Notes: a model not told the origin generated them from the sequence alone. Numbered from the stretch's first letter, positions 28,292 through 39,799 are shown. The stretch: 64,000 nucleotides of DNA from Siderastrea siderea (GCA_964030785.1 OZ034969.1:72901562-72965561), one strand, 5' to 3'. Numbers and translations are program-made.

Positions 28292-28853
28292 TAATAGATT
28301 TTATCTTATCACCGATTAGAGAAATAATTCTAGCCCAATATTTATTGTAAAAAGCTAATGTTTTTTTCGATTTACTAATTGGAATATTATCAAATGGTAA
28401 ATTCATCATATTTAACACCTTACGTAAAATAAAATTGATGCTGATCATTCTTTTCCGGTTTCCATTCACTTGGGGAAGAATCTTACCTATCTCAACAAAT
28501 ATAGCATCAATCTTATATTTTTGATGGTATGATATTTCTATGTTATATTTTTCTTCAAAATTGAGTAATATGTTGTTGATGTGGTACTCTCGGTGATAAA
28601 CAGATTTTCTCATAAATCTATGTCTATTCTTATAAAAATCAACATATTCTTTCACATAATTATATCCATGTACGACGCCGCAAATCTGGCATACTAACAT
28701 TCCATCGTCGTCAATGATATCCGGATTATCACAGCATAAATCATTTTTTACTAAACGTGGTTTTTCATTAGAATCCAAATTTTGGTCACAGAAAGGACAT
28801 GAAATATCTCCTGATTCTTTCAATTCATTGTGTATATCTTTATTACAATTCAT
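28284..28853 (-). CDS. VLTF3-like late transcription factor
   Basis: This 189-residue protein has an N-terminal Cys-rich region with CPFC at 19-22, CC at 40-41 and CQICG at 55-59 (zinc ribbon type). It is followed by the KNRHRFMRKSVYHREYHINNIL region (74-96), which resembles the Y-x-R-x-x-H core of the poxvirus A2/VLTF-3 family. VLTF3-like factors drive late transcription in NCLDVs and occur in some Polinton-like viruses. Its leader (AATAGTATATAAATG) looks like the early class, which would suit a factor made before the late genes. It overlaps the end of the membrane protein gene by 8 bp. Confidence 0.72.
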   Translation of the reverse strand: MNCNKDIHNELKESGDISCPFCDQNLDSNEKPRLVKNDLCCDNPDIIDDDGMLVCQICGVVHGYNYVKEYVDFYKNRHRFMRKSVYHREYHINNILLNFEEKYNIEISYHQKYKIDAIFVEIGKILPQVNGNRKRMISINFILRKVLNMMNLPFDNIPISKSKKTLAFYNKYWARIISLIGDKIKSIIR

Positions 28854-28942
28854 TTATATACTATTATACGAGATAATATTTTTTTCTTTTACACATGTGT
28901 GTTTAAAACAACTTAAATATTATCTAAATTATATATATATAC

Positions 28943-29302
28943 ATGAAAACTTCAAGCCTGAATATCACAAACCGACAAATAAAAACATCAACAAATAAGT
29001 ATAAGCATGATGATGGAAGTATAGAAACTATAGAACAATTCGAAGTTTACTTCGACAACATAGATACACCTGCGTTCGTATGTATGAAAGTCGTATATAG
29101 AAATCCTAACGGTAAAATTAATAAAGACAAATCATTTGTTGCCACAGATATGCCTTGTGGTTTCCACGATGATATAGCCCGTCGAGAAGAATGCATTGAC
29201 TATGACTCTGACTCTGACTCTGAATCTGACTCTGAATCTGACTCTGACTCTGACTCTGACTCTGACTCTGAATCTGACTCTGAAACTCCTAATGCTAAAT
29301 AA
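28943..29302 (+). CDS. Small protein with acidic Asp-Ser repeat tail
   Basis: This 119-residue protein has a folded-looking first part with YDNIDTPAFVCMKVVYRNPN-like strands (FDNIDTPAFVCMKVVYRN) and a tail of about 30 residues of alternating D/E and S, encoded by a GACTCT/GAATCT hexanucleotide repeat. The function is unknown. The acidic tail could bind basic proteins or ions. It is the last gene before the right terminus of B. Confidence 0.6.
   Translation: MKTSSLNITNRQIKTSTNKYKHDDGSIETIEQFEVYFDNIDTPAFVCMKVVYRNPNGKINKDKSFVATDMPCGFHDDIARREECIDYDSDSDSESDSESDSDSDSDSDSESDSETPNAK
29205..29287 (+). repeat. GACTCT hexanucleotide repeat within a coding region
   Basis: About 14 units of GACTCT or GAATCT encode the Asp-Ser/Glu-Ser tail of the protein at 28943-29302. 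Confidence 0.85.
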
Positions 29303-29632
29303 GTTATTTATTTTAGAGACCTTTTATAATATTTTTAAGATATAACCATGCTTTTATACCCCAAGGGAGAACCGTCTGATAGAAACAAACTTCCTGTTGT
29401 ATGAAGTCACGCGATGTAAAAATGCGTTCGTTACCGCATGAAATAAAAACATATAGATTTCCATGTTGCTTACTGTGCCCTACGAGACTACGTCTCTACC
29501 CACAGTATGCTGAAAGGAGCCTCACTCGTCACTAAAGTGACGACTTCCCGAGCCTGCTCGGCTCCTACCAACATATGAAACTGCTTTTTATAGCCCCCAG
29601 AAAAAACCATAAATAATTTCCATCATATGGAA
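29303..29632 (+). repeat. Subterminal region of element B with hairpins
   Basis: Positions 29388-29465 match the subterminal region of element A. A GC-richer insert at about 29466-29570, absent from A, contains several small perfect hairpins (CGTCACTAAAGTGACG, GAGACTACGTCTC, CGAGCCTGCTCG). There is no gene. Confidence 0.7.
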
Positions 29633-29707
29633 AGTAGATATATAGTTGGGTTTGGTAACAGAGCATTTTGAAAAAAATGCTCTGGTACCCCCAACTATAT
29701 AACTACT
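29633..29707. repeat. 75-bp terminal hairpin, right tip of element B
   Basis: It has the same length and outer arms as the tip of element A, but the inner stem reads CAGAGCATTTT / AAAATGCTCTG. Compared with A both sides of the stem have changed together. The element ends at 29707, followed by host attttatta. Confidence 0.85.
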
Positions 29708-30180
29708 ATTTTATTAAAATATAAAGTTGTTTGCTTTCAGTTGAGGCCTGGGGTAAGCCTGAAAATTTAAAGGTTAAAATGTTACCCCAGAATGTATAGA
29801 TATTGGACAATTTGTTCCTAAGTAGTCTGATACAACAATCATACTTTTCAAACACACTACAACCCCTGGAAACTGCGAATTCAACATCATTGGTGTCTCG
29901 TACGTGTTTGCCGTCGCCATATATTTAGAGCAAGGTTTTGAAATGTATACTAAGCTTTGCGGTAAAAAATGCTTTGATATCATTAAAATATAATGTTGTT
30001 TACTTTGTTGAGGCGTGCTGCTCAAAATGTATAGATATTAGCAGTCAGTGTTCCTAAGTGGCTATATAGTTTGATACGTGTCATACGTTTCAAACACAAT
30101 ACAAACACTGGAATCTGTACATTCAAATTCATTGATGTCTCTTACGTGTTTGCCATATCCTTGAGGAGTGGTCTTGCAAC
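29708..30180. repeat. Imperfect tandem duplication in host flank
   Basis: Two diverged copies of a ~200-bp unit start near 29713 and 29982 (shared words ATTAAAATATAA, AATGTATAGATATT, TTCCTAAGT, TACGTGTTTGCC). They are non-coding. Confidence 0.6.
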
Positions 30181-31302
30181 AGATCAGAGCAGAAGCACAC
30201 AAACCAAAACTCAGTGATAGATAACGCCAGTTTTCGGTACTTCTCAAACGTTGCAAATTTTGCCAAAATTACTTTTCCTGTTATGAACTGATTTCGTGAA
30301 TGAATGTGAAGAATTGGTAACGAAATCGCTGTGGTTCAACTACGAAGAAACAAATACAGAGGAACCTCTTGGTATCTTTAAAAGCTACCGCTCGCTCACT
30401 GTGCCTGTTATAGTCGAGTGAGGTTGTCTATTAGTTTCCTCCTCTTTGTATGTCTAAGTTCGGCTTTTTGGCAATTTTAACACGTTTTCTATCTGAAGTA
30501 ACCTTGTTTTGAAAGCCAAATTTTAAAAAGGCCGAGCGCAGCAAAACTCCCCGTTGGGTTCCTCTCTCATACGTAATGTTGGTAATCTTTGTAAAAAACA
30601 TTGCTGCGAAGTTGCGTTACGTTTCAGACATGTCCGATACCCCCTGTGCAAACCTTGCCCTGAAATCGCTGCTAGTTTACGCGCACGATTTAATAATTCA
30701 ACTTGAGGTTAATAAAAAGTACATTAAAAAGTACGTCAACAATCGCACAAAAATCGTCTTTGCTAACGAGCCGTAAATTAGTCAGCTTTGCAATTTGTCA
30801 GTCTATCACGTGCACTTGTCCTCACTGGTTTAGTGAAACGATCCTTGGTGAAAGGAAGTACCATATAAGAGTTTTTAAAGTATTTTATTCAAGAAGTTCA
30901 AGACCCTGGCCAAACGTAGTTTTAAGAAGACGTAAGTTGTGGGAACTTTGATTTTTTTCTTTTGTTTTTTATTGTTCCTTAAAAGCCCCTGGCATTACGG
31001 AGGTTCAGTAAAGTATGTATGTGTGTATGTAACTTGCGTTGACAAGTGACTTCGCTTGACCAGTGTCTGTGTACACTAACGTGTACTTGCACTTACTCTC
31101 TATACTAGTTCTATATATATTTACTATACTGATCGGATTTCTATACTAGTAACTTCCATTTTTAGTGTTCTTTTTTACCATTGTAAATAAAACAATTAGG
31201 ACTAAAATTAAATGTAATTAAGGTAGTTGCTATGATTTTAGGTATTGCATTTGGGTTTTGTAGGTGAAGTGCCACTCAGTGGATACACTGCAAATGAATC
31301 AA

Positions 31303-31362
<60 letters not shown>

Positions 31363-31677
31363 TCATTGTGATTATTATTATTGTTTATTTGCTATTATTA
31401 TTATCACTTGCAATACCTTGCGTTCACTTTGATTATGCCGGGCAAATTGGCGCGCAAGTTGACACAAATTCTTTTGAAAATTACATCTAACTTGCATCTA
31501 TCTGTGGGTCCATTCAGCCACACATTGCAAGTGTGTATACACAAGGTGGCAAATTGCAATGACCGGTCTCTTGACTTGACTCGGCCTGGGCGTGGAGACA
31601 CAACATCAAGACACTGGCAAAGTAGAGCCACCAACACCACAGAAGGCAATTTCAATAATTTACATTTTGTTTTCCAG
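30181..31677. other. Host intergenic or intronic DNA without recognised gene
   Basis: I see no exon with convincing signals. A signal-peptide exon for the three-finger protein should lie upstream of 31678 in phase 1 but could not be found. A (CAT)n microsatellite lies at 31303-31362. Confidence 0.5.
31303..31362. repeat. (CAT)20 microsatellite
   Basis: This is an uninterrupted trinucleotide run of about 60 bp; the poly-Ser open frame across it is a by-product. Confidence 0.9.
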
Positions 31678-31877
31678 TGTTGGCGATTCGCTGTTACGAT
31701 TGCACACCAGAGCCACCCAGTAACTGGTGCACATCGGTCACAAATATCACTGACTGTGATACTTCCCCAGAGAAGTTACCCCCAGGAGTTAAGTTTGACG
31801 CATGTGGAAAAGCTTCATACGAAATAACCTTTGGAGGAAATCGGTTCACTATGAATGCACTGACATGTGCAGTTAAG
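31678..31877 (+). CDS. Ly6/uPAR-type three-finger protein, exon with N-terminal half
   Basis: An acceptor TTTTGTTTTCCAG and a donor AAG|GTATGG bound 2 + 198 nt. The peptide begins LAIRCYDC, the usual start of an LU (three-finger) domain just after the signal peptide, and has six Cys up to MNALTCAVK. It joins in phase 0 to the exon at 34403. Such proteins are small, disulfide-rich, GPI-anchored surface proteins. The upstream signal-peptide exon is not identified. Confidence 0.8.
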
Positions 31878-34402
31878 GTATGGTTAAGCAGAGTTTGTTT
31901 ACTAGTAATTTACACAATTTTGATCATATAATAGCAGTGGTTACATCACCCTAGGTAAACATGTTTTCCCCAGTATAGTTTCTCCTTGGTAGAATAGCTG
32001 GGGTTTTCATTTACCTAGGTAATTTAAGGTTAAGGGAATTCACGGGGGTGAATTTTCTGGCTGGGTAACTTAAGCGGGAGAAAAAAAGGACGATTGAGAC
32101 ATATTTTTGTTATGAACCGAATAAAAAGACAAGGGAACCGCTCTAACGGATACGCTGCTAAGTCCTTGGACCATTGCATTTGCTGAGGCGTAAAAAAATT
32201 CGATACACATAAAATAAAATGTCCTGTAAGCGTCAGCATTCTGTTAGAATTCAACACTCGCAACATCACTCGCTACACGCGGTCTCCGCTTGCAAATTAG
32301 GTCACGTAAATGCGCCCTGAGCTGATCATGCACTGCACGTGCAGTGTCCAAAACTGGCTTTCCCATTGGTAGGTTTACCTGGGTTGACCGAACGACCCTT
32401 CAATCCATATAGGGTTTTGCTTAGAGCATTTTTATCGTTCTCAGTCCCTTTACTACGAAAATTTACCTGGGTAAATTTTCCCGAGGTAAAACCGGTAACA
32501 CGGGAAAATGCCACTTTCCCCAGGGAAACTTTTTATTCACCTAGGTAAAGCTGCCTCGTGCCCAGGGGAGGGGGGTACTCCCTTATATGCTATATAGGTA
32601 TGTGCAGCGCTAAAGGGTGTGGTTTTTGAGCCTTTTTGGCCTGAAATAGGGTATAGATTTTGACCATTTTGGTCAGAAATAGGGAAAGGCTTGTGCACTC
32701 CGACATGGAATCTGGTATGGCTCTTACAAGAAGCTATCTTTTTATTAATTTTCTTCTCCTAAGAACTGAGGTTAGATTAATGATGGGAATTTGCAGCCCT
32801 TCTCAAACGATTAAGCAAACGAAATAGGGCTAGGTTCTGGTCTTAAATAGGGTAATTTTTGGTCGGGTCTGAAATAGGTAAGGGAAAATTACGTATTTTG
32901 GTCTGAAATAGGGCAAGGGTTTCCTAAGGCGCGCAGCACACCCCCACCCAAATCTTCGGGAAGTATTTCCCCCAAACGTATGGCATGCGGAGTTAAGGCT
33001 ATGTTGTGTTGAATAGATCTTTTCACAATAAACATTTCTCGTTTGCACTGCAATTATTTGATCGTGGATGTGAGGCAATTTCCGGCAGTATGTACGAACC
33101 TGTCCGCAAATGCCCTTATTCGTGTTTTTACGTCAGACTCGCTAATTTCACCCCCAAACCTTGTTCTTGAAGTGTAAATTTGCGAAGATTTTCATCAGCG
33201 AACTCCAAAAGTAGCAAAGTAAAAAAGAATACTTACAAAGAGTAAGTTGCCATATGTTTGTTGGTAAATTTGTAAAAACAATGTTTGGATGGGGAAACTT
33301 TGAGCTGGTGAATGTAATAAAGGCCTGTTGTGACAAGAGTCCGTATTTGAACTCGTAAACAAGCAACCCAAGCTCACAGAGCGCTGAATATATTCATAAG
33401 TGTATTCAAGCCGCCATCTTGGATTAGAGAAAAGGAGCGAGGGTGGGGCAAGCCAAGCCAATAAAGGAGATCGAGGGAGAGGACGCTAAGGGGACGCTAG
33501 GCTCTTTCACTAGTCCCAGTCCTCTACGTTTTGGGAGTCCGATATGGCGGCTACAAAGGCGGTCGAACTTTTATAAATCCAGGGCTCGGCCACCACAAAA
33601 TGCCTGCGATGCAGCCTAATGTCGACCCGATCAATCCGTAATATAATTATAACGCAACATCGTTTTTACTTATCTGGCGTGAGCTTTGGACGGCGCATGT
33701 ACCGAAAAATTAAAAGGCACTAGTTCAACTTGAAAACTTGTCGAGCCTTTCTCTTTTGGACATAAGACTTCGGACTTATTTCGGACGTTAATTTGGACGA
33801 ATTTTCTGATCCCTGCAACGCCATTAAACAAGAATGAAACAGTCATTGTAACACGGGCAAATGAGCAATTTATTGACCTCAATTTATCCATCAGACGTCA
33901 TACCCACAGTTAAGCTGACAGCAGATAACATAGTGTACAGTAAACAAACATCCAGATAAATCATAATTGTTAAGCCAACCAAACGAAGAATGAGAAGAAT
34001 GGGATACGGAAATGTCATTTCAGTAATTTAATTGGTGTGAATTAAATACTTAATGAAATCCGACTAGAAATGATATCCCTTATAAAGGTTTGGACATTTC
34101 GAATACTTTATTTATTGGGATGTTTAAATATTTCTGTTGTTTAGTTTTGTCCGAAATTTGAAAGTCCCAAAAAATGGAAGTTAAAGCATTTAGGCCAGTG
34201 TCACTAAAAAGTGCAGAGGAAATAGCCGCATGTCTGGAAAATACCGAAATATTGACCTAAAAAATCGACCATCTTATTAAATTTGTGACGCTCGGTCCAG
34301 TACTGGAAACTAGAGTTCCAAAGGACGGATTACTAGGCGACGTGTTCATCTCATGTCACTTTAAACGTATGACATTCATAGACAACTATTTTTTTTTTGC
34401 AG
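31878..34402. other. Intron of the three-finger gene with repeats
   Basis: No coding exon is seen. About 31950-32560 is rich in ACCTAGGTAAA/CCCAGG words, several palindromic. About 32565-32945 is a cnidarian-type repeat with TGAAATAGGG units recurring four or more times. A T-run and acceptor precede 34403. Confidence 0.55.
32565..32945. repeat. Dispersed repeat with recurring TGAAATAGGG units
   Basis: It begins near AGGGGAGGGGGGTACTCCC and contains repeated TGAAATAGGGTA, AGAAATAGGGAA and TGAAATAGGGCAAGG units. It is non-coding and resembles repeats common in coral genomes; this is from memory, not checked. Confidence 0.5.
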
Positions 34403-34609
34403 TCCATGTGCGATATGATGAAGGGGATGGCATGCAATGCAACAATGTGGAAACAGCTGGGAGTGAATCTGGCTAAATGTGACGTCAGTTGCTGTACTGA
34501 AGACCTGTGTAACAGCCTCACTGACGGCATCAAGTCTTTCAACCCTGCATTGTTCATCACCAGCTTTCTGACCTTGGCAGCGATTTTCGCAAACCTTTTC
34601 ATCAACTAA
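34403..34609 (+). CDS. Ly6/uPAR-type three-finger protein, last exon with GPI signal
   Basis: After TTTTTTTTGCAG, 68 codons and TAA follow. The first part supplies six more Cys, ending CDVSCCTEDLCNSL, the diagnostic CC-x5-CN end of an LU domain. A short spacer and a hydrophobic tail (FITSFLTLAAIFANLFI) follow with no cytoplasmic residues, as expected for a GPI-anchor signal. With the preceding exon the LU domain has 12 Cys. Confidence 0.83.
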   Translation, partial: SMCDMMKGMACNATMWKQLGVNLAKCDVSCCTEDLCNSLTDGIKSFNPALFITSFLTLAAIFANLFIN

Positions 34610-36552
34610 AAATAATAGCAAAAGATTATAGAGCGCTATTTTTAGGTGGTAATGAACAATAACCTAATTGAAGAAACGTTGTCGAGTAAAAATCATAAAC
34701 CATGAACTATGCGACCCAATGGTTTTCCGGGAAGCGGAAGAACCTGCTTTGATTCTTAGACATTTACCGTGCACGTCACAATGGCACGAAAAAAATAAAA
34801 CTGATAGATATATTCCAAAATCTCCCCTTTGATAAAAAAAACCTTGAATATGAATAAACGGAACAGAGTAATAAGCTTGCCTTGCTGTTTTCCCAGAATT
34901 CCATAATGTCGCATCGTTCATGGTTTGTACTTTTTTACCAGACAAAGTTTTTATTTTCAGTCAGGTGTAAGCAAACGATAAAAATAAACGAAGCGAAATA
35001 AAATTAAATTCAAAAATTATCCTGAATATGTGTCATTGTTCATCGTTCATCAATTGCTTGTGCTTAAAATTTTTCAGTTTGGATTTAAGATCGTTTACAG
35101 ACTAGCGGTTTTGAATGCGATCTGTTAAAGAGTTCCACAGCAGTGGGGATGCAGTGGAAATGCCCTGTCCTCGACAGTTTTTGAGGTTGTATTGCCTTGT
35201 TGCTTTGAGCAAATTTTTACTAGAAGAACAAAGTGCTCCTAAAGGACAGTTTAAGATTAGGACCATAATGTCATTTTAGAAAATAGCTGGTAACTGGCGA
35301 TATTCTTAAGAGTTATAATAAAGTTAACGTTAATTAAATCGAGTTACATTTTTACTGTAAGAACGCTTCTAGATTCACCAGGTTTCGTGTGTTCAGATTG
35401 GTGGGCACTTAGACTAGTGAGGGCGAGGAAAATGATGTACTTTTCGAATTTTATCCGTTGGGGTACCAAGATTAGGTACCCCAACAAAACCTCGATGCTC
35501 ATATTTGTTCCTTATTTATCCTCTTGTTTGTACACGGCAACATTCATTTGTTCGACAGGAAACATCCAGGGTTATTTTTTTTTAATTAAAAGCCGCTTAC
35601 TCACCGTAATGTCGCGGTAACCTGGACGTCCAAATGCTGGCTTGTGATTTGTTAAAAACTGTGACTGGCCCCGCGGCTACGAGTTGGGTTCTACAACAGG
35701 TCATACTCTCTCTGAAGAAACGGAGTTTTTTTAAGAGTCACATATATAGTTTCAAAAATATCTTTGCTACTGTTGTTGGTTCCTACAAGCCTCTTGATTT
35801 GACAGAATGTCGTAAATGTGAGTACTGTGTATTTTCTATCACATTTACGATGCGCTTACTTTTAGCTTTATCATGTTTTTGAAGAAGATTTAGACCGAAG
35901 AAAGTTATTTACGCATTATTTTATTGTTTCGCCGACCTTCGTCTTTCCAAATTTGTTGACGCCCTAAAGGGATATTTTTTGTTTGTGTAAACGATTTCTT
36001 GTTTCGTGTGCAAGTATCGCGGGTATAACTCTTCACTATGAGTAAGAATTTCTAATTTGATCAATTAACGTTAAAGTTCTGTCGTTTCTTTTTTAAATAA
36101 AAAAGAGGCATGGATCGCCATACAAAAGCTGACGACGTTATAAGAAAATACATCCTGCACTGGGCTCTGTTGCTTTGCAATTCTGCCTAACTTGGGACGT
36201 ATTGTCTTCCTAATAAAACCGTAACTCATAAAACGGTAACGTTGTCTCAAAATGGAATTTAGTTTATACTGAATCGAAGTTTCCATAACCACTCGAGCTC
36301 TGCAGATGACTTATTAAGTAAAAAACATCAAGAATGTTTTCGGTAAATCAGTATTTTATTAGCAAGCAGCCTCTAAGCGTTTTTTTTTTTAATTTTACAT
36401 ATATCTTAACAAGCGAAAATGTTTTTATGTTCTGACGTCAGTTGCTAACGACTGAGATTACTTGACGTAACAAAGTAAATTTGCGCGCGCTGGAAAAAAC
36501 TTCATTCGGTAAAAACTGAAACGCGCAAGTATGGTAGACTAAATTGTCCAGG
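34610..36552. other. Host intergenic region
   Basis: No exon is recognised. A 27-bp palindrome (TTGGGGTACC-aagatta-GGTACCCCAA) lies at about 35457-35483. The sequence just before 36553 is GC-richer (GCGCGCGCTGG near 36484) and may be the promoter of the next gene. Confidence 0.45.
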
Positions 36553-36622
36553 ATGATTTCTTGGAGCGTTCTCAAAGTTTTACTGATTCTACTGTTGGTG
36601 GATGAAGTGGCTGATTTTAAAG
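36553..36622 (+). CDS. Exon 1: signal peptide
   Basis: The ATG starts MISWSVLKVLLILLLVDEVA, a classical signal peptide. The exon ends AAAG|GTAATA with one overhanging base. A cleavage site is plausible near VDEVA-DFK. Confidence 0.8.
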
Positions 36623-36935
36623 GTAATATTCAGGAATGAAACGAAATTATTCGTATTACTGAATTGGTTGACCAGAAAAACAAAAGTTTGATTTTTTTTT
36701 TCTACAATCACTGCTAAATCGCACAGCAGGTTTGAACCCAGCAACTCTTCAGCGATGTCTCAAATGTTGCATAAAAATCGCAGAATTAAACAGGAGTATG
36801 TACATTGTGATAAGACGCGCACTGCTTGCCGAGATTTTATTTGTGTATCGTGATTCCTTCCCCCTGTTTTCGATCTCTTGATAAATGTCATAGTCTATCG
36901 ATTGCGCGAAAGTTTTGATTGAACATTTTTTCTAG

Positions 36936-37009
36936 CCATAGATAATCCTTTGGTGTTTTTCAACATCTTGAAGAAAGGAAACTATGAATACTACTTGACC
37001 TTCGTGCAG
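36936..37009 (+). CDS. Exon 2: ectodomain
   Basis: Acceptor ACATTTTTTCTAG. The two leading bases complete the Ala codon left by exon 1. It encodes IDNPLVFFNILKKGNYEYYL then TFVQ and ends CAG|GTTTGT in phase 0. It has no Cys and no recognised domain. Confidence 0.7.
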
Positions 37010-37725
37010 GTTTGTCATATAGTTTACTAGAAAACGTAGGGCATTGCCAAAAGATGTTTCATTGCGCTCTACTTCGCCAACTTGTGAAGAGTGCAAACAA
37101 GCGTAGCTCAATTTCTAGCCTAGTTATTGGTAGAGATATTCACGCTCATAGGCGTTATTTAAAAGGCTTGAAAACGGGGCAACAATGTTGCGAAATGCAA
37201 TGTTTCTGGCGGAATCCGACGGACAATAACTTGAATGAAATTGAATTTCTGTAATATTCGAAGGGTGCAGGCTTGAGATAGTTGACAAAAACTTTACACT
37301 AATCAAATATCCGAGAAATGTAGATTCGCTGGAAGGCGTACTACAGCATTTTCAGTTTTTCATACATTTGAGTTTGATGGGAAACTATTAGAAAAGATAT
37401 ACCAGGGATAGTGTAAGCCAAGAAGAAAAAAGAAATCACAAGAACAAAAAGAATAAATGTAAACAACAACAACTACAATAGCAATAAAATAAACAAGAAC
37501 AAAATAAACAAAATCGTGCGAATTTGAAATCCAAATGTCCTTTCAATAGATTCAAGTTCTCCCCCTTACACTGCGATTTGCAAAGAAACTGAATTTAATT
37601 CCACAATGTTGGTCGAGTACTGGACAATCTACAGAATGTTACTGTAGCCAGGTTTCCCTTTACCTCTTTCCCTGGCAGTTTTGTTTCCGACAAGTGATTT
37701 TACCTCACCCCCACTAATTCCGCAG

Positions 37726-37791
37726 GGTTTAAAAGCCATCGATGTCAGCAATATTAACATTTACAGTCTTTGGCAACAAGCTCTTAAACAG
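37726..37791 (+). CDS. Exon 3: ectodomain, juxtamembrane
   Basis: Acceptor CTAATTCCGCAG. 22 codons GLKAIDVSNINIYSLWQQAL then KQ. Donor CAG|GTACGA, phase 0 at both ends. It leads directly into the transmembrane exon. Confidence 0.68.
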
Positions 37792-39200
37792 GTACGATGA
37801 ACAGTGTTATTTAACAGTTGTTCGACGGTACCCCGTCAGGGCCAATATGCTACGTACAATATAAACACCCACTCGACAACAAGTATATTAGTGATGTAAG
37901 AATTAAGGACAAACATCATATTTTGAAACTGCCGCCAATAAGTGTACTTTGCGGGCCTGCGTCAAACGCGCTAAGAAGGGAACCTAAAAAAATCCCGAAA
38001 ACTACAATATCCGGCAATGATTTTATGTTCTGATTAACCATAACCTGGCATAACTTGCACCGTATCAAAAGCTTAAAACCTGCGTGCAAATAATCTACCA
38101 CTTGAACTTTAAAAAATAGTCAGGTTAGAGAATATACAGTTGGTGAAAGGAGAATTGAAGTTTCGATTAAAGGATACAGCTATTTCAATTAAGTTTGTCG
38201 GATCCGACTCAAGCTTACGCGACAAGACCGAAGGGTAGTGTGGGTAGTTGCAAATCAGAAGTTGGTCGGGAACTTTGAATTTCTTAGTACAAGTAATAAA
38301 TTGGCGCCATCCGATTATTGTCAGCGGCAATCCTGATTTGGCTTTCCATTTTCAGTTGTTAGTTCTTGCCTTGAAGTGCAAAAATTCATGTTCCATATTT
38401 TTCATGATGCTGTTTTTCCTACTTCTAATTTACATACCATGCACGTGCTCCATGTGTACCCACATATTTAAAATTTGCATCCCGTTTTAACCCGATAAAC
38501 AAAAAAATGAGTGGGATTAAAAATTGTTTTAAACGAAAACTGTATCTGAAAATAATTCTTTCAGGTTATTTGTTTAGTTTTTATGCTTTAAAAACTCTTC
38601 CATATACTTTGCTATTGTGCGGCAATCCCATATTACCCTACGGTCTTGTCGCGTAGGCTTAAACTTTCATCTGACAACGTTAATTGAAATAGCTGTATAT
38701 CTTTGTAAAACTTAACATTTTTATAGCTAATTGTCAAACTATAAAACTAAATACCGGTGCTCGGGCTTATGGGATAGCTTAAGTTTATGAAAACGGTGTG
38801 TATATTCTCAGTTTCTTTTGACTTATACTGTTTAGATTTTTGATGTTTCCATTAAGTTATCAACTGGCTAGTTGCAAATTATATGACCCAGTTATACACT
38901 CAGCTACCAATTGTTAATGTTATATTTACAACGTACTTCGAGAAAGGAAACTGAAACGCTTAAATAAGAAAGGAATTATTTTATGTTATATTGGTTGAAC
39001 AAGTTGATATATTTAATAACAAAAAACATACAGCGTAGCTAACCACACTGCCTCGGTAGCCCCCATCCTTAACTGGAACTGGTACCCAGGCCTCCTTTCA
39101 GGGCCTATTCCAGTAGGAATTCAATGCAATGCAATCAGACTTGTTTTGGAAATTTATAGTTTACTAATATAAATGGTGGTTTACGTTTTATTTTTTCTAG
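37792..39200. other. Intron 3 with a long inverted repeat
   Basis: An open frame at 37818-38033 is probably not an exon (see rejected items). A pair of ~75-bp inverted arms lies at 38173-38250 and 38625-38698. Nothing else is recognised. Confidence 0.5.
38173..38698. repeat. Inverted-repeat element in intron 3
   Basis: The arms begin GATACAGCTATTTCAATTA and, inverted, ...TAATTGAAATAGCTGTATA; both contain CGACAAGACCG. The ~525-bp unit looks like a MITE with arms of about 75 bp. A target duplication could not be defined. Confidence 0.6.
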
Positions 39201-39257
39201 TTCACAGAACTGTCACTTATGTCATGGATTCTCATAATCCCTCTTGGGTATTTGATT
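39201..39257 (+). CDS. Exon 4: transmembrane segment
   Basis: Acceptor TTTTATTTTTTCTAG. 19 codons FTELSLMSWILIIPLGYLI. Donor ATT|GTAAGT, phase 0. With the first residues of exon 5 (GCMLL) it makes a ~20-residue transmembrane helix. Confidence 0.75.
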
Positions 39258-39332
39258 GTAAGTACAATTTATTAGTTTCCTGAATTTTTATTTACTCTCG
39301 TAATGTCTTCTTTTCTTGTTTTGAAAATTAGT

Positions 39333-39384
39333 GTATTATTCCGCCTTGGTTATTGTCATTAATGAGATATGGAAGCACAACTCC
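39333..39384 (-). repeat. Ngaro split repeat B2
   Basis: Starts GTATTATTCCGCCTTGG on the + strand; 52 bp identical to B1 at 39748-39799. A ~174-bp stretch with inverted segments (GTTCCGGGAACT/AGTTCCCGGAAC) separates it from A2. Confidence 0.8.
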
Positions 39385-39558
39385 GAACGGAACTAATCCG
39401 ATACGGAGTGGCATGAATATGGGAAAAGGGTTCCGGGAACTAAGGAGCTCAGGACAGACAGGTTACTTGTATTTCACTTAATCAACCGCAAGTTCCCGGA
39501 ACACCTTCCCATACCGGAGATGGCATCAACCCCGGCTTGAACTGGGTGGGTGGGTGGG

Positions 39559-39747
39559 CGCCAACTAAAGTTCCCTCTTCGTCGGTTTGAATTAACTAAC
39601 CACGAGTTATGAGCGTCCTTTTCCCTTTATATTACCCAGCGACCAATGAGCAACAAGTCCTATTGCAACACATTGCTCTGCACGTGCTGAAGGTGATTAA
39701 TGACCTAATCTCGGCGGAATATACATATTTACATGACTGTGCATAGT
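39559..39747 (-). repeat. Ngaro split repeat A2
   Basis: 189 bp identical to A1 (45644-45832), from CGCCAACTAAAG to GTGCATAGT on the + strand. Confidence 0.85.
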
Positions 39748-39799
39748 GTATTATTCCGCCTTGGTTATTGTCATTAATGAGATATGGAAGCACAACTCC
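39748..39799 (-). repeat. Ngaro split repeat B1
   Basis: 52 bp identical to B2, directly adjoining A2; it ends GCACAACTCC before the recombinase 3' flank. Confidence 0.8.

Larger units (their letters stand above)
6205..29707 (-). mobile_element. Polinton/Maverick (adintovirus-like) element B, interrupted and decayed
   Basis: On the - strand there are polymerase, early genes, integrase, PLA2-like, protease, pX-like, major capsid and minor capsid genes. On the + strand there are the packaging ATPase, fibre, a membrane protein and an acidic protein; a VLTF3-like factor is again on the - strand. The right terminus at 29707 is a 75-bp hairpin starting AGTAGTTATATAG. The left terminus is not in the window because element A (up to 6204) interrupts the polymerase gene. 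B also contains a 5,566-bp transposon (16002-21567). The combination of polymerase B, integrase, adenain-like protease, A32-type ATPase and jelly-roll capsid genes defines a Polinton/adintovirus. Confidence 0.93.

Noticed and set aside
1..29707. Recent tandem duplication of one Polinton
   Set aside because: The A and B polymerases differ at many positions, their early genes differ and the orientation is opposite; insertion of one lineage into another fits better.
31245..31490. Poly-serine ORF as a gene
   Set aside because: It is only the translation of a (CAT)n microsatellite.
37818..38033. Open frame after exon 3 as a further exon
   Set aside because: It would need a 26-nt intron (37792-37817). 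Splicing exon 3 directly to the transmembrane exon at 39201 fits phase and gives a continuous sensible protein.
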